Assembly: GCA_934667505.1 (NCBI GenBank)
Contig: CAKULY010000009.1
Location: 11,270 to 75,269 of the forward strand
DNA: 64,000 nucleotides
Direction: 5' to 3'
From: an uncultured Treponema sp.
GTDB taxonomy: Bacteria > Spirochaetota > Spirochaetia > Treponematales > Treponemataceae
Each line of letters starts with the position of its first letter. The stretch's first letter is position 1. A model generated the notes under the pieces. It made no database searches. It worked only from the letters and a program-made list of their open reading frames with translations, and was not told the origin of the DNA. Shown here in pieces: positions 43,408 through 50,969 of this stretch. The position numbers were made by a program, and so were the translations under genes.

Positions 43408-43695
43408 ATGGATGAGATAATTTTTGAATGGGATCCTGTAAAGGCTGCATTAAATTATGCAAAGCATAAAGTTTCTTTTGAAGAGGCGAAAACTGTGTTT
43501 TATGATGAAAACGCAGTTTTAATTGCAGATCCAGATCATTCTTCACTTGATGAGAGCAGATTTATTATGCTTGGATTGAGTTCAGACTTGCATATGTTGG
43601 TAGTTTGTCATTGCTATAAAGAAAATGACAGGATAAGAATTATTTCTGCAAGAAAAGCCGATTTACAAGAAGCAAGGCAGTATGGAGGCGTATAA
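43408..43695 (+). CDS. brnT: BrnT-family toxin
   Basis: The product has 95 residues from the ATG at 43408; an upstream ATG/TTG at 43372 would overlap the promoter. It matches BrnT ribonuclease toxins: IIFEWDPVKAALNYAKHKVSFEEAKTVF, DPDHSSLDESRFIMLGLSSDLHMLVVCHCYKEND RIRIISARKA split by strand boundaries. The conserved W-D, K-H-x-V/I-S-F-E-E and S-A-R-K residues are all present, so it looks active. brnA follows after one base, the standard toxin-first order for this family. Confidence 0.9.
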   Translation: MDEIIFEWDPVKAALNYAKHKVSFEEAKTVFYDENAVLIADPDHSSLDESRFIMLGLSSDLHMLVVCHCYKENDRIRIISARKADLQEARQYGGV

Positions 43696-43696
43696 A

Positions 43697-43906
43697 ATGA
43701 GAGACCATTATGATTTTTCAAACGGAATAAAGAACCCTTATGCGGATAAATTAAAAAAGCAGATAACAATCCGTCTTGATGACAAAGTAATTGATTATTT
43801 TAAGAAGATGGCAGAAGAAACAGGAATGCCGTATCAGAATATCATCAATTATTATTTGCTCGACTGTGTGAACGAAAAAAAGCATTTGCGCTTGGCGTTT
43901 AATTGA
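43697..43906 (+). CDS. brnA: BrnA-family antitoxin
   Basis: The product has 69 residues from the ATG 1 base after brnT, preceded by GGAGG inside the toxin gene. It matches BrnA: DFSNGIKNPYADKLKKQITIRLDDKVIDYFKKMAEETGMPYQNIINYYL, an N-terminal toxin-binding region followed by a ribbon-helix-helix DNA-binding domain. BrnA neutralises BrnT and represses the shared promoter. Confidence 0.9.
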   Translation: MRDHYDFSNGIKNPYADKLKKQITIRLDDKVIDYFKKMAEETGMPYQNIINYYLLDCVNEKKHLRLAFN

Positions 43907-43914
43907 TGGGGCGT

Positions 43915-44035
43915 TGTTCGTAAACTACCGAGTTTGCTTCGTAAACACGCGGGGGCGTTGCGGGGTGTCCCCGCACGGTGGGTAGGGCGCAACGAAGTGC
44001 GACCGTAGGGCGGTTGTCCGCCCGCAAAATCTTTC
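43915..44035. repeat. G/C-rich hairpin cluster
   Basis: In an otherwise A/T-rich region this stretch is dominated by G and C and folds into short stems: GCGGGG/CCCCGC around TGT, CGCAACGAAGTGCG, and GGGCGG/CCGCCC around TTGT. It sits between brnA and the his fusion gene. It looks like a high-copy intergenic palindromic repeat or a structured RNA. Confidence 0.5.
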
Positions 44036-44075
44036 GATTGTTAAATCTTGTGAAATTCGTTAAACTTCTAGCGTT

Positions 44076-45377
44076 ATGGTAATCAGTTCTATCGACCTAA
44101 AAGGCGGTCATGTTGTTCAGTTAAAAAATGGAAAAGAGCTTGTGCTGCAGCGCGATGATGCGGACGCTCTTATAAAAGAATTTGATAAATATGGCGAAGT
44201 TGCTGTTATCGACCTTGATGCGGCAATGGGAAATACAAATCCAAAAGGCGATACGGTTAATACGCCGCTTTTGAAAAGCCTTTTGCGTAAGGGAAATGTT
44301 CGCACCGGCGGCGGAGTTCGTTCTGTAAAGCGTGCGCGCGAATTGATTTCGCTAGGGGCTGAAAAAGTTATAATCGGTTCAAGCGCGTGGAAAAAGAATC
44401 CTGAAAACAATTCTGATGTTTTGAACACAGAATTCTTGGACGAGCTTGTTGCGGCAATCGGAAAACAGCGCATAATTATTGGTGTTGACGCTTTGAACGG
44501 AAAAATTGCTGTAAAAGGCTGGACGGAAACAATCGACGTTCCGCTTATTGAAGGTGCAAAACTTGCACAAAAATATTGTTCCGAGCTTCTTTTTACTTGT
44601 GTTGAAAAAGAAGGCTGTATGCAGGGAACAAATCTTGAGATGGCAAAAGAGCTTCGCGCTGCTGTAAGTTGCCGGGTTGTTGTTGCCGGCGGCGTTTCTT
44701 CAGAAGAAGAAATTGAAACGCTTGAAAAAATGTACTGCGACGTTCAGCTTGGAATGGCGCTCTACACAAATAAAGTCAGCCTGAAAAACGCTTTTGTGCG
44801 CTGTCTTGACTGGCAAAAAACAGGCGGAATGATTCCCCTTATTGCGCAGGATGAGCGAAGCCGCGAAGTTCTGATGATGGGCTACGCAAACCGCGAGTCG
44901 CTTGAAAAAACTTTTGAAACTGGAAAACTTACATTTTTTAGCCGTTCACGAAACACTTTGTGGACAAAAGGCGAAACTTCAGGACATTTTCTGGATGTTG
45001 TAAAACTTCGTGCAGATTGCGACCGCGACACAATTCTTGCAATTGTAAAACCGAATGGCGGCGCGTGCCACACTGGAAGCTGGACTTGCTTTACTTCCGC
45101 GCCGGACGAAAAATCCACGTTGGAACGCCTTTACGCGACAATTTCTGAACGTTTTGCAAATCCAAAGCCGGGATCATACACTGCAACGCTCGACAATAAA
45201 CGCGTGCGCGAAAAAGTTGAGGAAGAGGCCGAGGAAATCTGCGAGGCAGACGGAAAGGACGAAGTTATCTGGGAAGCCGCCGACCTTCTGTATTTTGTGA
45301 GCGTTCTTATGTACAAAGAAGGTGTTAATTGGCAGGATGTCTATAACGAGCTGGATAAGAGACATAAAGAAAAATGA
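44076..45377 (+). CDS. HisA-HisI-HisE trifunctional histidine biosynthesis fusion
   Basis: The 433-residue protein has three parts. Residues ~1-240 are a HisA-like TIM barrel (SIDLKGGHVVQL, VAVIDLDAA, RTGGGVRSV, catalytic-type Asp in IIIGVDALNG, VVVAGGVSS). Residues ~245-345 are HisI, phosphoribosyl-AMP cyclohydrolase (MIPLIAQDERSREVLMMGY, DCDRDTILAIVKPNGGACHTG with metal ligands). Residues ~350-433 are HisE, phosphoribosyl-ATP pyrophosphatase (KVEEEAEEICEA, DEVIWEAADLLYF). One chain could therefore carry steps 2, 3 and 4 of the pathway. HisI-HisE fusions are common; a HisA front end is unusual. hisD lies 487 bases downstream. Confidence 0.88.
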   Translation: MVISSIDLKGGHVVQLKNGKELVLQRDDADALIKEFDKYGEVAVIDLDAAMGNTNPKGDTVNTPLLKSLLRKGNVRTGGGVRSVKRARELISLGAEKVIIGSSAWKKNPENNSDVLNTEFLDELVAAIGKQRIIIGVDALNGKIAVKGWTETIDVPLIEGAKLAQKYCSELLFTCVEKEGCMQGTNLEMAKELRAAVSCRVVVAGGVSSEEEIETLEKMYCDVQLGMALYTNKVSLKNAFVRCLDWQKTGGMIPLIAQDERSREVLMMGYANRESLEKTFETGKLTFFSRSRNTLWTKGETSGHFLDVVKLRADCDRDTILAIVKPNGGACHTGSWTCFTSAPDEKSTLERLYATISERFANPKPGSYTATLDNKRVREKVEEEAEEICEADGKDEVIWEAADLLYFVSVLMYKEGVNWQDVYNELDKRHKEK

Positions 45378-45461
45378 GAAAGGTTGTGATGGTTGCCTAT
45401 GCATTCGGATGATGGGCTTAATCAACACAACCTTTCTCTGCGAGTTTTCAAAGAAAACTCG
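45376..45461. repeat. Long inverted repeat and hairpin after the his fusion gene
   Basis: A perfect 13-bp inverted repeat GAGAAAGGTTGTG (45376-45388) / CACAACCTTTCTC (45426-45438) has a 37-nt loop and overlaps the stop codon of the his fusion gene. It is followed by the hairpin CGAGTTTTC-AAA-GAAAACTCG (45441-45461). Confidence 0.55.
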
Positions 45462-45619
45462 TAAATTCATGGTGATTTTGGTGGAAGCAATCTCAATATA
45501 ATTTGTTGGGCACTTTTCTTGGTTCCGTGCCAAGCACTCCATTGCTTCACGTCGTTTCACTCTGTTTCGCAATCCGCCTTCGGCGGACCACTACAATCCT
45601 TGCCGCATTCAAAAAGTCA

Positions 45620-45770
45620 AACAGAAATTGGAGTTATAAGATAAAAACTGCCAAAAATGTTGTCAGTTTTTATCTTTTCAAGTTTGCAATGCAAACTTGT
45701 TATCAACTGTTGTTTCTCACTTCGTTGCGAAACAACTTAAAAAGTCAAATCGAAAGTTGAAACTTTCTCA
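45620..45770. repeat. Multi-hairpin composite repeat, family 3, copy A
   Basis: A row of stems: GATAAAAAC/GTTTTTATC (45640-45674), AAGTTTGC/GCAAACTT, TTGTTTC/GAAACAA around TCACTTCGTTGC, and GAAAGTT/AACTTTC. The same stems in the same order occur at 57268-57450. Confidence 0.65.
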
Positions 45771-45783
45771 TTGATTTTTTATT

Positions 45784-45853
45784 TAGGGTTTATCAAAACC
45801 CTAAAAACGGCTGAGTCAAGGTCTTGAGCGTAAGCGTACCTTGACCAGACGTA
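45784..45853 (+). repeat. Dispersed double-hairpin repeat, family 2, copy 2
   Basis: AGGGTT/AACCCT stem, then ACGGCTGAGTCAAGGT paired with ACCTTGACCAGACGT around CTTGAGCGTAAGCG. It ends 3 bases before the GGGAG Shine-Dalgarno of hisD, so it would sit in the hisD leader. Confidence 0.65.
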
Positions 45854-45864
45854 TGGGAGTAAAA

Positions 45865-47229
45865 ATGATAAAAATTGTAAAAGCAAATGAACTTGAAGGG
45901 GAATGGTTTGAAGGTCGTTCCTTTGGAACAACAAATGAAACCGTTCATTCAATCATAGAAGACGTTGCCGCAAACGGCGACTCGGCCTTAAAAAAATACG
46001 GACAGAAATTTGACGTTTCCGCGCCTGAAACATTTTTAATAGAAGAAAATGAATTAAAAGCCGCCGCAGAAAAACTTGAAAAAGAAAATCCAGAAATTTA
46101 CAACGCAATCTGCTATTCCCACGAGCTTGCCTTAAAATTTGCTTTGCGCCAAAAATCCTCTTTCGACGACTTTGAAATTGAACTTACTCCCGGAATGTTT
46201 ACGGGGCAAAAAACAATTCCTGTTGAGCGTGCCGGCGTTTATGTTCCGGCCGGAAGATTTCCGCTTGTTTCAACTGTTGTAATGACGGTTACTCCGGCAA
46301 TTGCCGCTGGCGTAAAGGAAATTGTCCTTTGCACTCCGCCAAGAATTCACCCGGAAGACAAATCCGCTGCACAAAAAGCTGGGCTTGGCGTTCCTGGAGC
46401 CCCTTTTGTTGGCGGTAAACCTTATGCCGATGAAGGAATCATGGCGGCAGCATATATTTGCGGTGTAAAAAAATGCTATGCCTGCGGTGGCGCTCAGGCA
46501 ATTGCGGCAATGGCTTACGGAACAGAAACAATTCCTCCAGTTGATGTGATTGTCGGTCCTGGAAACAAGTTTGTTGCCGCCGCAAAAAAAGAAGTCTACG
46601 GAAAAGTCGGAATCGATATGGTTGCCGGTCCTACGGAAGTTTTTGTTATTGCCGACAAATCTGCAAATCCACAATGGGTTGCCGCCGACCTTTTGGCGCA
46701 GGCGGAGCACGATGTTGTTGCCCAGCCAGTTCTTGCAACAGACTGCGAAGAATTAGCTGCAAAGGTCAGCGAGCAGATTGAAAAACAGCTGGAAAATCTT
46801 CCCACAAAAGAAATCGCCCGCCAAAGCATCGACAATTGCGGCAGAATCATAATTTGTGATGACTTGGAGCAGGCGGCGGAACTTGCAAATCTAAAGGCGC
46901 CTGAGCATCTTGAGCTTGCGATGGAATCTGGCGCATTGCGCGATAAAATTCAATCGCTTGTGCACAATTTTGGTTCTTTGTTCATCGGGGACTACGCTGC
47001 TGAAGTCTTTGGTGATTATGCGGCAGGTTTGAACCACACGCTGCCAACGAGCGGCTCGGCTAGATTTACAGGCGGCTTGAGCGTCCGTGTTTTCTTGAAA
47101 ACTGTAACAACCTTGCGCGCGGAAAAAGGCAGCGAAGGCCTGAAAAAAAGCGCGGCGGCTGCTGGATTCCTTGGCGATGCGGAAGGGCTAGCCGCACATG
47201 CGCGCGCGGCTAGAATCAGGCTGGAATAG
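45865..47229 (+). CDS. hisD: Histidinol dehydrogenase
   Basis: The product has 454 residues from the ATG 5 nt after GGGAG; a TTG at 45841 lies within the hairpin repeat. It oxidises histidinol to histidine in two NAD-dependent steps. Family blocks: ERAGVYVPAGRFPLVSTVVM, VPGAPFVGGKPYADEG (longer than usual), GPGNKFVAAAKKEVYGKVGIDM, AGPTEVFVIAD, AEHDVVAQP with zinc-site and catalytic Glu/His, APEHLELAM and GLNHTLPTSGSARF. It is separated from the his fusion by repeats but probably serves the same pathway. The AEC permease follows 3 bases later. Confidence 0.95.
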   Translation: MIKIVKANELEGEWFEGRSFGTTNETVHSIIEDVAANGDSALKKYGQKFDVSAPETFLIEENELKAAAEKLEKENPEIYNAICYSHELALKFALRQKSSFDDFEIELTPGMFTGQKTIPVERAGVYVPAGRFPLVSTVVMTVTPAIAAGVKEIVLCTPPRIHPEDKSAAQKAGLGVPGAPFVGGKPYADEGIMAAAYICGVKKCYACGGAQAIAAMAYGTETIPPVDVIVGPGNKFVAAAKKEVYGKVGIDMVAGPTEVFVIADKSANPQWVAADLLAQAEHDVVAQPVLATDCEELAAKVSEQIEKQLENLPTKEIARQSIDNCGRIIICDDLEQAAELANLKAPEHLELAMESGALRDKIQSLVHNFGSLFIGDYAAEVFGDYAAGLNHTLPTSGSARFTGGLSVRVFLKTVTTLRAEKGSEGLKKSAAAAGFLGDAEGLAAHARAARIRLE

Positions 47230-47232
47230 AAA

Positions 47233-48174
47233 ATGTATCTTCTTGTTGCGCGCCAGCTTTTTGTCATGTTTATAATCTCTGTTGCGGGCTTTGCAGTAAC
47301 TAAAGCGTTCCGCTTTGGGAATTTAGAGCAGCAATTTGTGAGCAAAATGCTTGTTTTGTTCGTGAATCCTTGTTTGATTATCAGTCGATTTGATTTGGAT
47401 TTTGAAATCGAAAAGTTTAAGAGTTTTTTGATAGTAATTTTGCTTTCTGTGGTCGTACATTTTGTTATGATTGCTATAGCTCTGGTTTTTGCTCGCTCAA
47501 AGGATAAAGAAGAAAAAAAACTTGACTGCATAGACAAGATAGCCTTTGTTTTTACAAACTGCGCCTTTATAGGTATTCCATTGATAGACGGGGCTTTAGG
47601 ACATGAAGCTGTTTTTTATTTGTTAGGATTTGTTGCAACATTCAATATCTTTTTATGGACTTTTGGTTACCTGATGTTCGCAGGAAAAATCCATTTTAAA
47701 AAACTTATTTTAAATCCAAATATAATAGCTTTAGTTATAGGGCTTGCTATTTTTTGTCTTCCGGTAAGGCTGCCTTCAATAATCGCAGTTCCGCTAAACT
47801 TAATTGGAGATATGAATACTTGCCTTGCGATGATTCTTCTAGGAATGTTGTTCGCTAATTTTAAAAAGAAAGAAAATGTCTCTTATACAATTCGAATTAT
47901 AAAATTTAGTTTGATAAAGCACGTTGTATTGACGATTGCTGTTTTTATAATAGTTTTTGCCGCGTATAAACTTTTTGCGAATGTAAAAGATATGCGCCTT
48001 ATTTGCTATGTTGTTTATATTGCGGCTTTGTGTCCTGTTGGAATGAGCGTTTCAAGTTTTGCGGTTATATTCAATAAGGACGAATCCTATGCGGCGCTTT
48101 TGTGCCTTGTAACAAGTGCCATAAGTATTGTAATGTTACCTTTGTGTATTGGCATTGCAGAAAAAATTTTTTAA
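47233..48174 (+). CDS. AEC-family (auxin efflux carrier-type) permease
   Basis: The 313-residue membrane protein has about ten hydrophobic segments in the two-by-five arrangement of the AEC/BART transporters. Family-like points are LVLFVNPCLIISRF in the first repeat, CAFIGIPLIDGALG, LIGDMNTCLAMILLGMLFANF and the last block ALCPVGMSVSSFAVIFNKDESYAALLCLVTS. AEC carriers move organic acids or similar small anions. Its start is 3 bases after hisD, so they share a message; whether it exports a histidine-related metabolite is unknown. Confidence 0.85.
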   Translation: MYLLVARQLFVMFIISVAGFAVTKAFRFGNLEQQFVSKMLVLFVNPCLIISRFDLDFEIEKFKSFLIVILLSVVVHFVMIAIALVFARSKDKEEKKLDCIDKIAFVFTNCAFIGIPLIDGALGHEAVFYLLGFVATFNIFLWTFGYLMFAGKIHFKKLILNPNIIALVIGLAIFCLPVRLPSIIAVPLNLIGDMNTCLAMILLGMLFANFKKKENVSYTIRIIKFSLIKHVVLTIAVFIIVFAAYKLFANVKDMRLICYVVYIAALCPVGMSVSSFAVIFNKDESYAALLCLVTSAISIVMLPLCIGIAEKIF

Positions 48175-48191
48175 TATAATTTTAATAGCCT

Positions 48192-48281
48192 AAACTTCGA
48201 GTTTTTAGAAAAACAAACAAAAGCGGAAGCGAATTTACAAGCTGAATGCATTTTTTACCAGTTATAAGAAGCTCGAAGTTT
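48192..48281 (+). repeat. Dispersed intergenic repeat, family 1, complete 90-bp copy
   Basis: It is bounded by AAACTTCGAG and CTCGAAGTTT (perfect 10-bp inverted repeat). The inside reads TTTTTAGAAAAACAAACAAA then AGCGGAAGCGAATTTACAA, closely matching the minus-strand copy at 6246-6332. The right end is 16 bases before the def start. Confidence 0.6.
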
Positions 48282-48297
48282 GGAAAAAGGAATTTTT

Positions 48298-48873
48298 ATG
48301 AGAATTACAAAATTAGGTGAGGAAATTTTAAGACAAAAGGCGCAGCCAGTTTCGGCAGAGGAAATAAATGACGAGCTTCGTTCGTTTATAGATGAAATGT
48401 TTGCGGCAATGGAAGCTGCCGACGGTGTTGGTCTTGCAGGTCCTCAGGCAGGAGTTAGCAAACGCTTTTTTGTGGTTGTTGCAGATGATGGAATTCGTAG
48501 AGTTTTTATAAATCCTCAAATTATATCAACTTCTGCGGATTTGCTGGATTATGAAGAAGGCTGTTTAAGTGTTCCTGGAGTTTACGAAACTATAAAGCGT
48601 CCTGCGAAAGTTACTGTTCAGGCTTTAAATGAAAGGGGAAGACGGTTTACCTTGGATGCGGACGGTCTTCTTGCAAGAATTATTCAGCATGAATACGACC
48701 ATTTGGAAGGAATCCTTTTTATAGACAGGGGAGACCCTAATTTTGCAGAAAAGACAAAGCAGCAGTTTGAAAAACGAGCAGCGAAAGCAGAGCAAAAAAG
48801 ACTTGCACGGGAAGCTAAGCAAAAGAAAATAGAAGCGGCAAAAGCAAAAAAGGCTGAGAAAGCGGGAAAATAG
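48298..48873 (+). CDS. def: Peptide deformylase
   Basis: The product has 191 residues from the ATG that follows AAAGGAA; an upstream TTG at 48280 lies in the repeat. It removes the formyl group from the N-terminal Met of new proteins. All three metalloprotease motifs are present: GVGLAGPQ, EEGCLSVPG with the Cys metal ligand, and QHEYDHLEG with both His ligands and the Glu. The C-terminal ~40 residues are a Lys/Ala/Glu-rich helix, longer than needed for activity. It starts the def-fmt-PASTA-aroDE-rpiA run. Confidence 0.95.
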   Translation: MRITKLGEEILRQKAQPVSAEEINDELRSFIDEMFAAMEAADGVGLAGPQAGVSKRFFVVVADDGIRRVFINPQIISTSADLLDYEEGCLSVPGVYETIKRPAKVTVQALNERGRRFTLDADGLLARIIQHEYDHLEGILFIDRGDPNFAEKTKQQFEKRAAKAEQKRLAREAKQKKIEAAKAKKAEKAGK

Positions 48874-48875
48874 TT

Positions 48876-49859
48876 ATGATTCGTGTTGTTTACGCAGGAA
48901 GCCCAGACGCATCCGCTGTTGCTCTCCGTTTGCTTGCTCTGTCAAGTTCGTCTTGTGGATATAAAATTGTAGGTGTTCTTACAAATCCGCCAAGTGCAAA
49001 AGGAAGGCATAAAACGCCTTCTCCAACGCCAGTTCATTGCGCTGCTTTGGAGCTTGGAATAGACGTTTTTACTCCGGAACATTTAGATAGCGAATGTAGG
49101 CAAAAAATACAAGCTCTTTCTCCAGATATTTTGGTTTGCTTTGCTTACGGGCACATCTTTGGTCCGAAGTTTTTAAGTCTTTTTAGATTTGGCGGAATAA
49201 ATTTGCATCCGTCAGCTCTTCCAAAGTATCGCGGCTGTACGCCAGTTAATGCTGCGATTCTTAATGGAGATAGCGAAACTGCTTTTTCTGTTCAAAAAAT
49301 AAGCTTAAAAATGGATGAAGGAAATATTCTAAGTTCATATCCTGTGGTTCTTACAAAAAAAGAAACTGCCGGCTCTTTGCTAGACGAAGCTGCAAAAAAA
49401 GGGGCAGAGCTTCTTTCTTCGATTTTAGCTCAGTTGAATCAAACTGAAAAACTGCCGGAAGGAAAAATTCAAACGGGAACGGCTAGCTATACGCAGATAA
49501 TAAAAAAAGAAGATGCCTTGCTGGATTGGAATAAAGACAGCGTTTGCATAGATGCTTTTGTAAGGGGGTATTTTCCTGAGCCTGGCGCCTGGTGCTTTGA
49601 AAATTCTTCAGTCATCCGCATTCTGGAAGGTTTTCCAATTGATGAAGGCGAGGCTGGAAACCTGAATCTTAATGAGTTTTTAAGTGCGAAGCCTGGAACT
49701 GTTTGTTCTTTTATAAAAAACAAAGGAATTATAGTTCGCTGCGCTAAAGGCTTTTTTGCAATTACAAAACTTCAGCGGCAAGGCAAAAATGCAATGGACT
49801 ACAAATCTTTTATGAACGGAGCGAGAGACTTTATTGGTTCGTTGTTGTCTATTCACTGA
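48876..49859 (+). CDS. fmt: Methionyl-tRNA formyltransferase
   Basis: The 327-residue enzyme formylates Met-tRNA(fMet) for initiation. It begins IRVVYAGSPDASAVALRLL and contains the PPSAKGRHKTPSPTPV loop, ILVCFAYGHIFGPKFL and the hallmark INLHPSALPKYRGCTPVNAAIL (Asn/His and SLLPxxRG-type motif). The C-terminal domain follows from about 205. It starts 2 bases after def, so deformylase and formyltransferase are co-expressed, a common pairing. Confidence 0.95.
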   Translation: MIRVVYAGSPDASAVALRLLALSSSSCGYKIVGVLTNPPSAKGRHKTPSPTPVHCAALELGIDVFTPEHLDSECRQKIQALSPDILVCFAYGHIFGPKFLSLFRFGGINLHPSALPKYRGCTPVNAAILNGDSETAFSVQKISLKMDEGNILSSYPVVLTKKETAGSLLDEAAKKGAELLSSILAQLNQTEKLPEGKIQTGTASYTQIIKKEDALLDWNKDSVCIDAFVRGYFPEPGAWCFENSSVIRILEGFPIDEGEAGNLNLNEFLSAKPGTVCSFIKNKGIIVRCAKGFFAITKLQRQGKNAMDYKSFMNGARDFIGSLLSIH

Positions 49860-49880
49860 AAAAATGATAAAGTAAAATCT

Positions 49881-50957
49881 ATGAAAATGAACAATTTTTT
49901 GGAAAAAATAAAAAATGGCACAAAAACAATGTGTTCAAAAATAAAGAATTTTCGCTTTTCTAAAGTAAGTGTTCTTAATTATTTTGATAATCTTCAGTCA
50001 AATGGAAAAATTCTTGTTTGGACTGTAATTTTTGCCGTCATAGTTTTAATATTTTTCTGCGCAGTTGTATTTTTTACGAATGTTAGAGGACCAGAAGAAG
50101 TAATGGTTCCTGAAGTCCGTGGAAAAGAACTTGCCCAGGCTCTTATAGAAATGCAGAAAAAGGAGCTTTATCCTAAAATAACGCTGCGTTATTCTCAAAA
50201 TCCAGGAGATGAAGGCACTATTCTAGAGCAAACACCAAAACCTGGAGCAATTGTCCGCGGCTATAGCCGTGTTTCTTTGGTTGTCAGCAGAGGAATTATT
50301 GTTGACCACGTGGAAAATTACATTGGCGAAAATTTTGACGAACTAAAGATGAAGCTGCAAACTTTGTTCGCCGGCTCCGCAAAACCGCTGATTGTTCTTG
50401 AAACTCCAATTTACAAGCCGGATGTAAGTCCTGCTGGTACAATTCTTGAGCAAGATCCGCCAGAAGGAACTGACATTTCAGAGCCTGTAAAGGTAACTCT
50501 TGTGGTAAGCCGCGGTCCTACTTTTGAAAATACCAGAGTTCCTAATCTTATAGGCTATTCCTTAAACGATGTTTTGCAAACTATCGCAAGAAGCAGAATT
50601 GTTTTTGATTTTACGTCAAGAAAAGTTAATAATGGAGAAAAGCCTGGTACAGTTGTTGCTCAGCAAAAGTTTGATTCTGAATTTATTCCAAATTATTCTC
50701 GTATGTCTGTTGAAATGGTCCTTCCTTCTAGAGAATATGATGATAATATTTACGGTATTTTTTCTGCGCAGCTTACAGAATATCCTTATCCTGTTCCTAT
50801 GAAACTGGATGCGACTACTTCGGACGGAAATACATATACACTTGTCAGTTTCTTGCATACAGGCTCAAATCTAACTCTTCCGTATGCTGTTCCAAAAGAT
50901 ACAACTCTTACACTTTATGTTGTAGACAAAGTGCAGAAGAAAGTAGTTGTTAGATAG
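49881..50957 (+). CDS. Membrane-anchored PASTA-repeat protein
   Basis: The 358-residue protein has a basic cytoplasmic N-terminus, one membrane helix at about 44-67 (ILVWTVIFAVIVLIFF) and three PASTA repeats outside: VPEVRGKELAQALIEMQ...ILEQTPKPGAIVRGYSRVSLVVSRG, a second with GTILEQDPPEGTDISEPVKVTLVVSRG, and a third starting VPNLIGYSLNDVLQTIA. PASTA repeats bind peptidoglycan or muropeptides and usually belong to kinases or PBPs, but no kinase domain is present here. It follows fmt by 21 bases. Confidence 0.88.
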   Translation: MKMNNFLEKIKNGTKTMCSKIKNFRFSKVSVLNYFDNLQSNGKILVWTVIFAVIVLIFFCAVVFFTNVRGPEEVMVPEVRGKELAQALIEMQKKELYPKITLRYSQNPGDEGTILEQTPKPGAIVRGYSRVSLVVSRGIIVDHVENYIGENFDELKMKLQTLFAGSAKPLIVLETPIYKPDVSPAGTILEQDPPEGTDISEPVKVTLVVSRGPTFENTRVPNLIGYSLNDVLQTIARSRIVFDFTSRKVNNGEKPGTVVAQQKFDSEFIPNYSRMSVEMVLPSREYDDNIYGIFSAQLTEYPYPVPMKLDATTSDGNTYTLVSFLHTGSNLTLPYAVPKDTTLTLYVVDKVQKKVVVR

Positions 50958-50969
50958 CGGACTATATTT

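Noticed and set aside
45361..45864. CRISPR array or riboswitch in the repeat-rich spacer before hisD
   Set aside because: Repeats are palindromic and not evenly spaced, no spacer units exist and no cas gene is near; no known riboswitch core could be matched.
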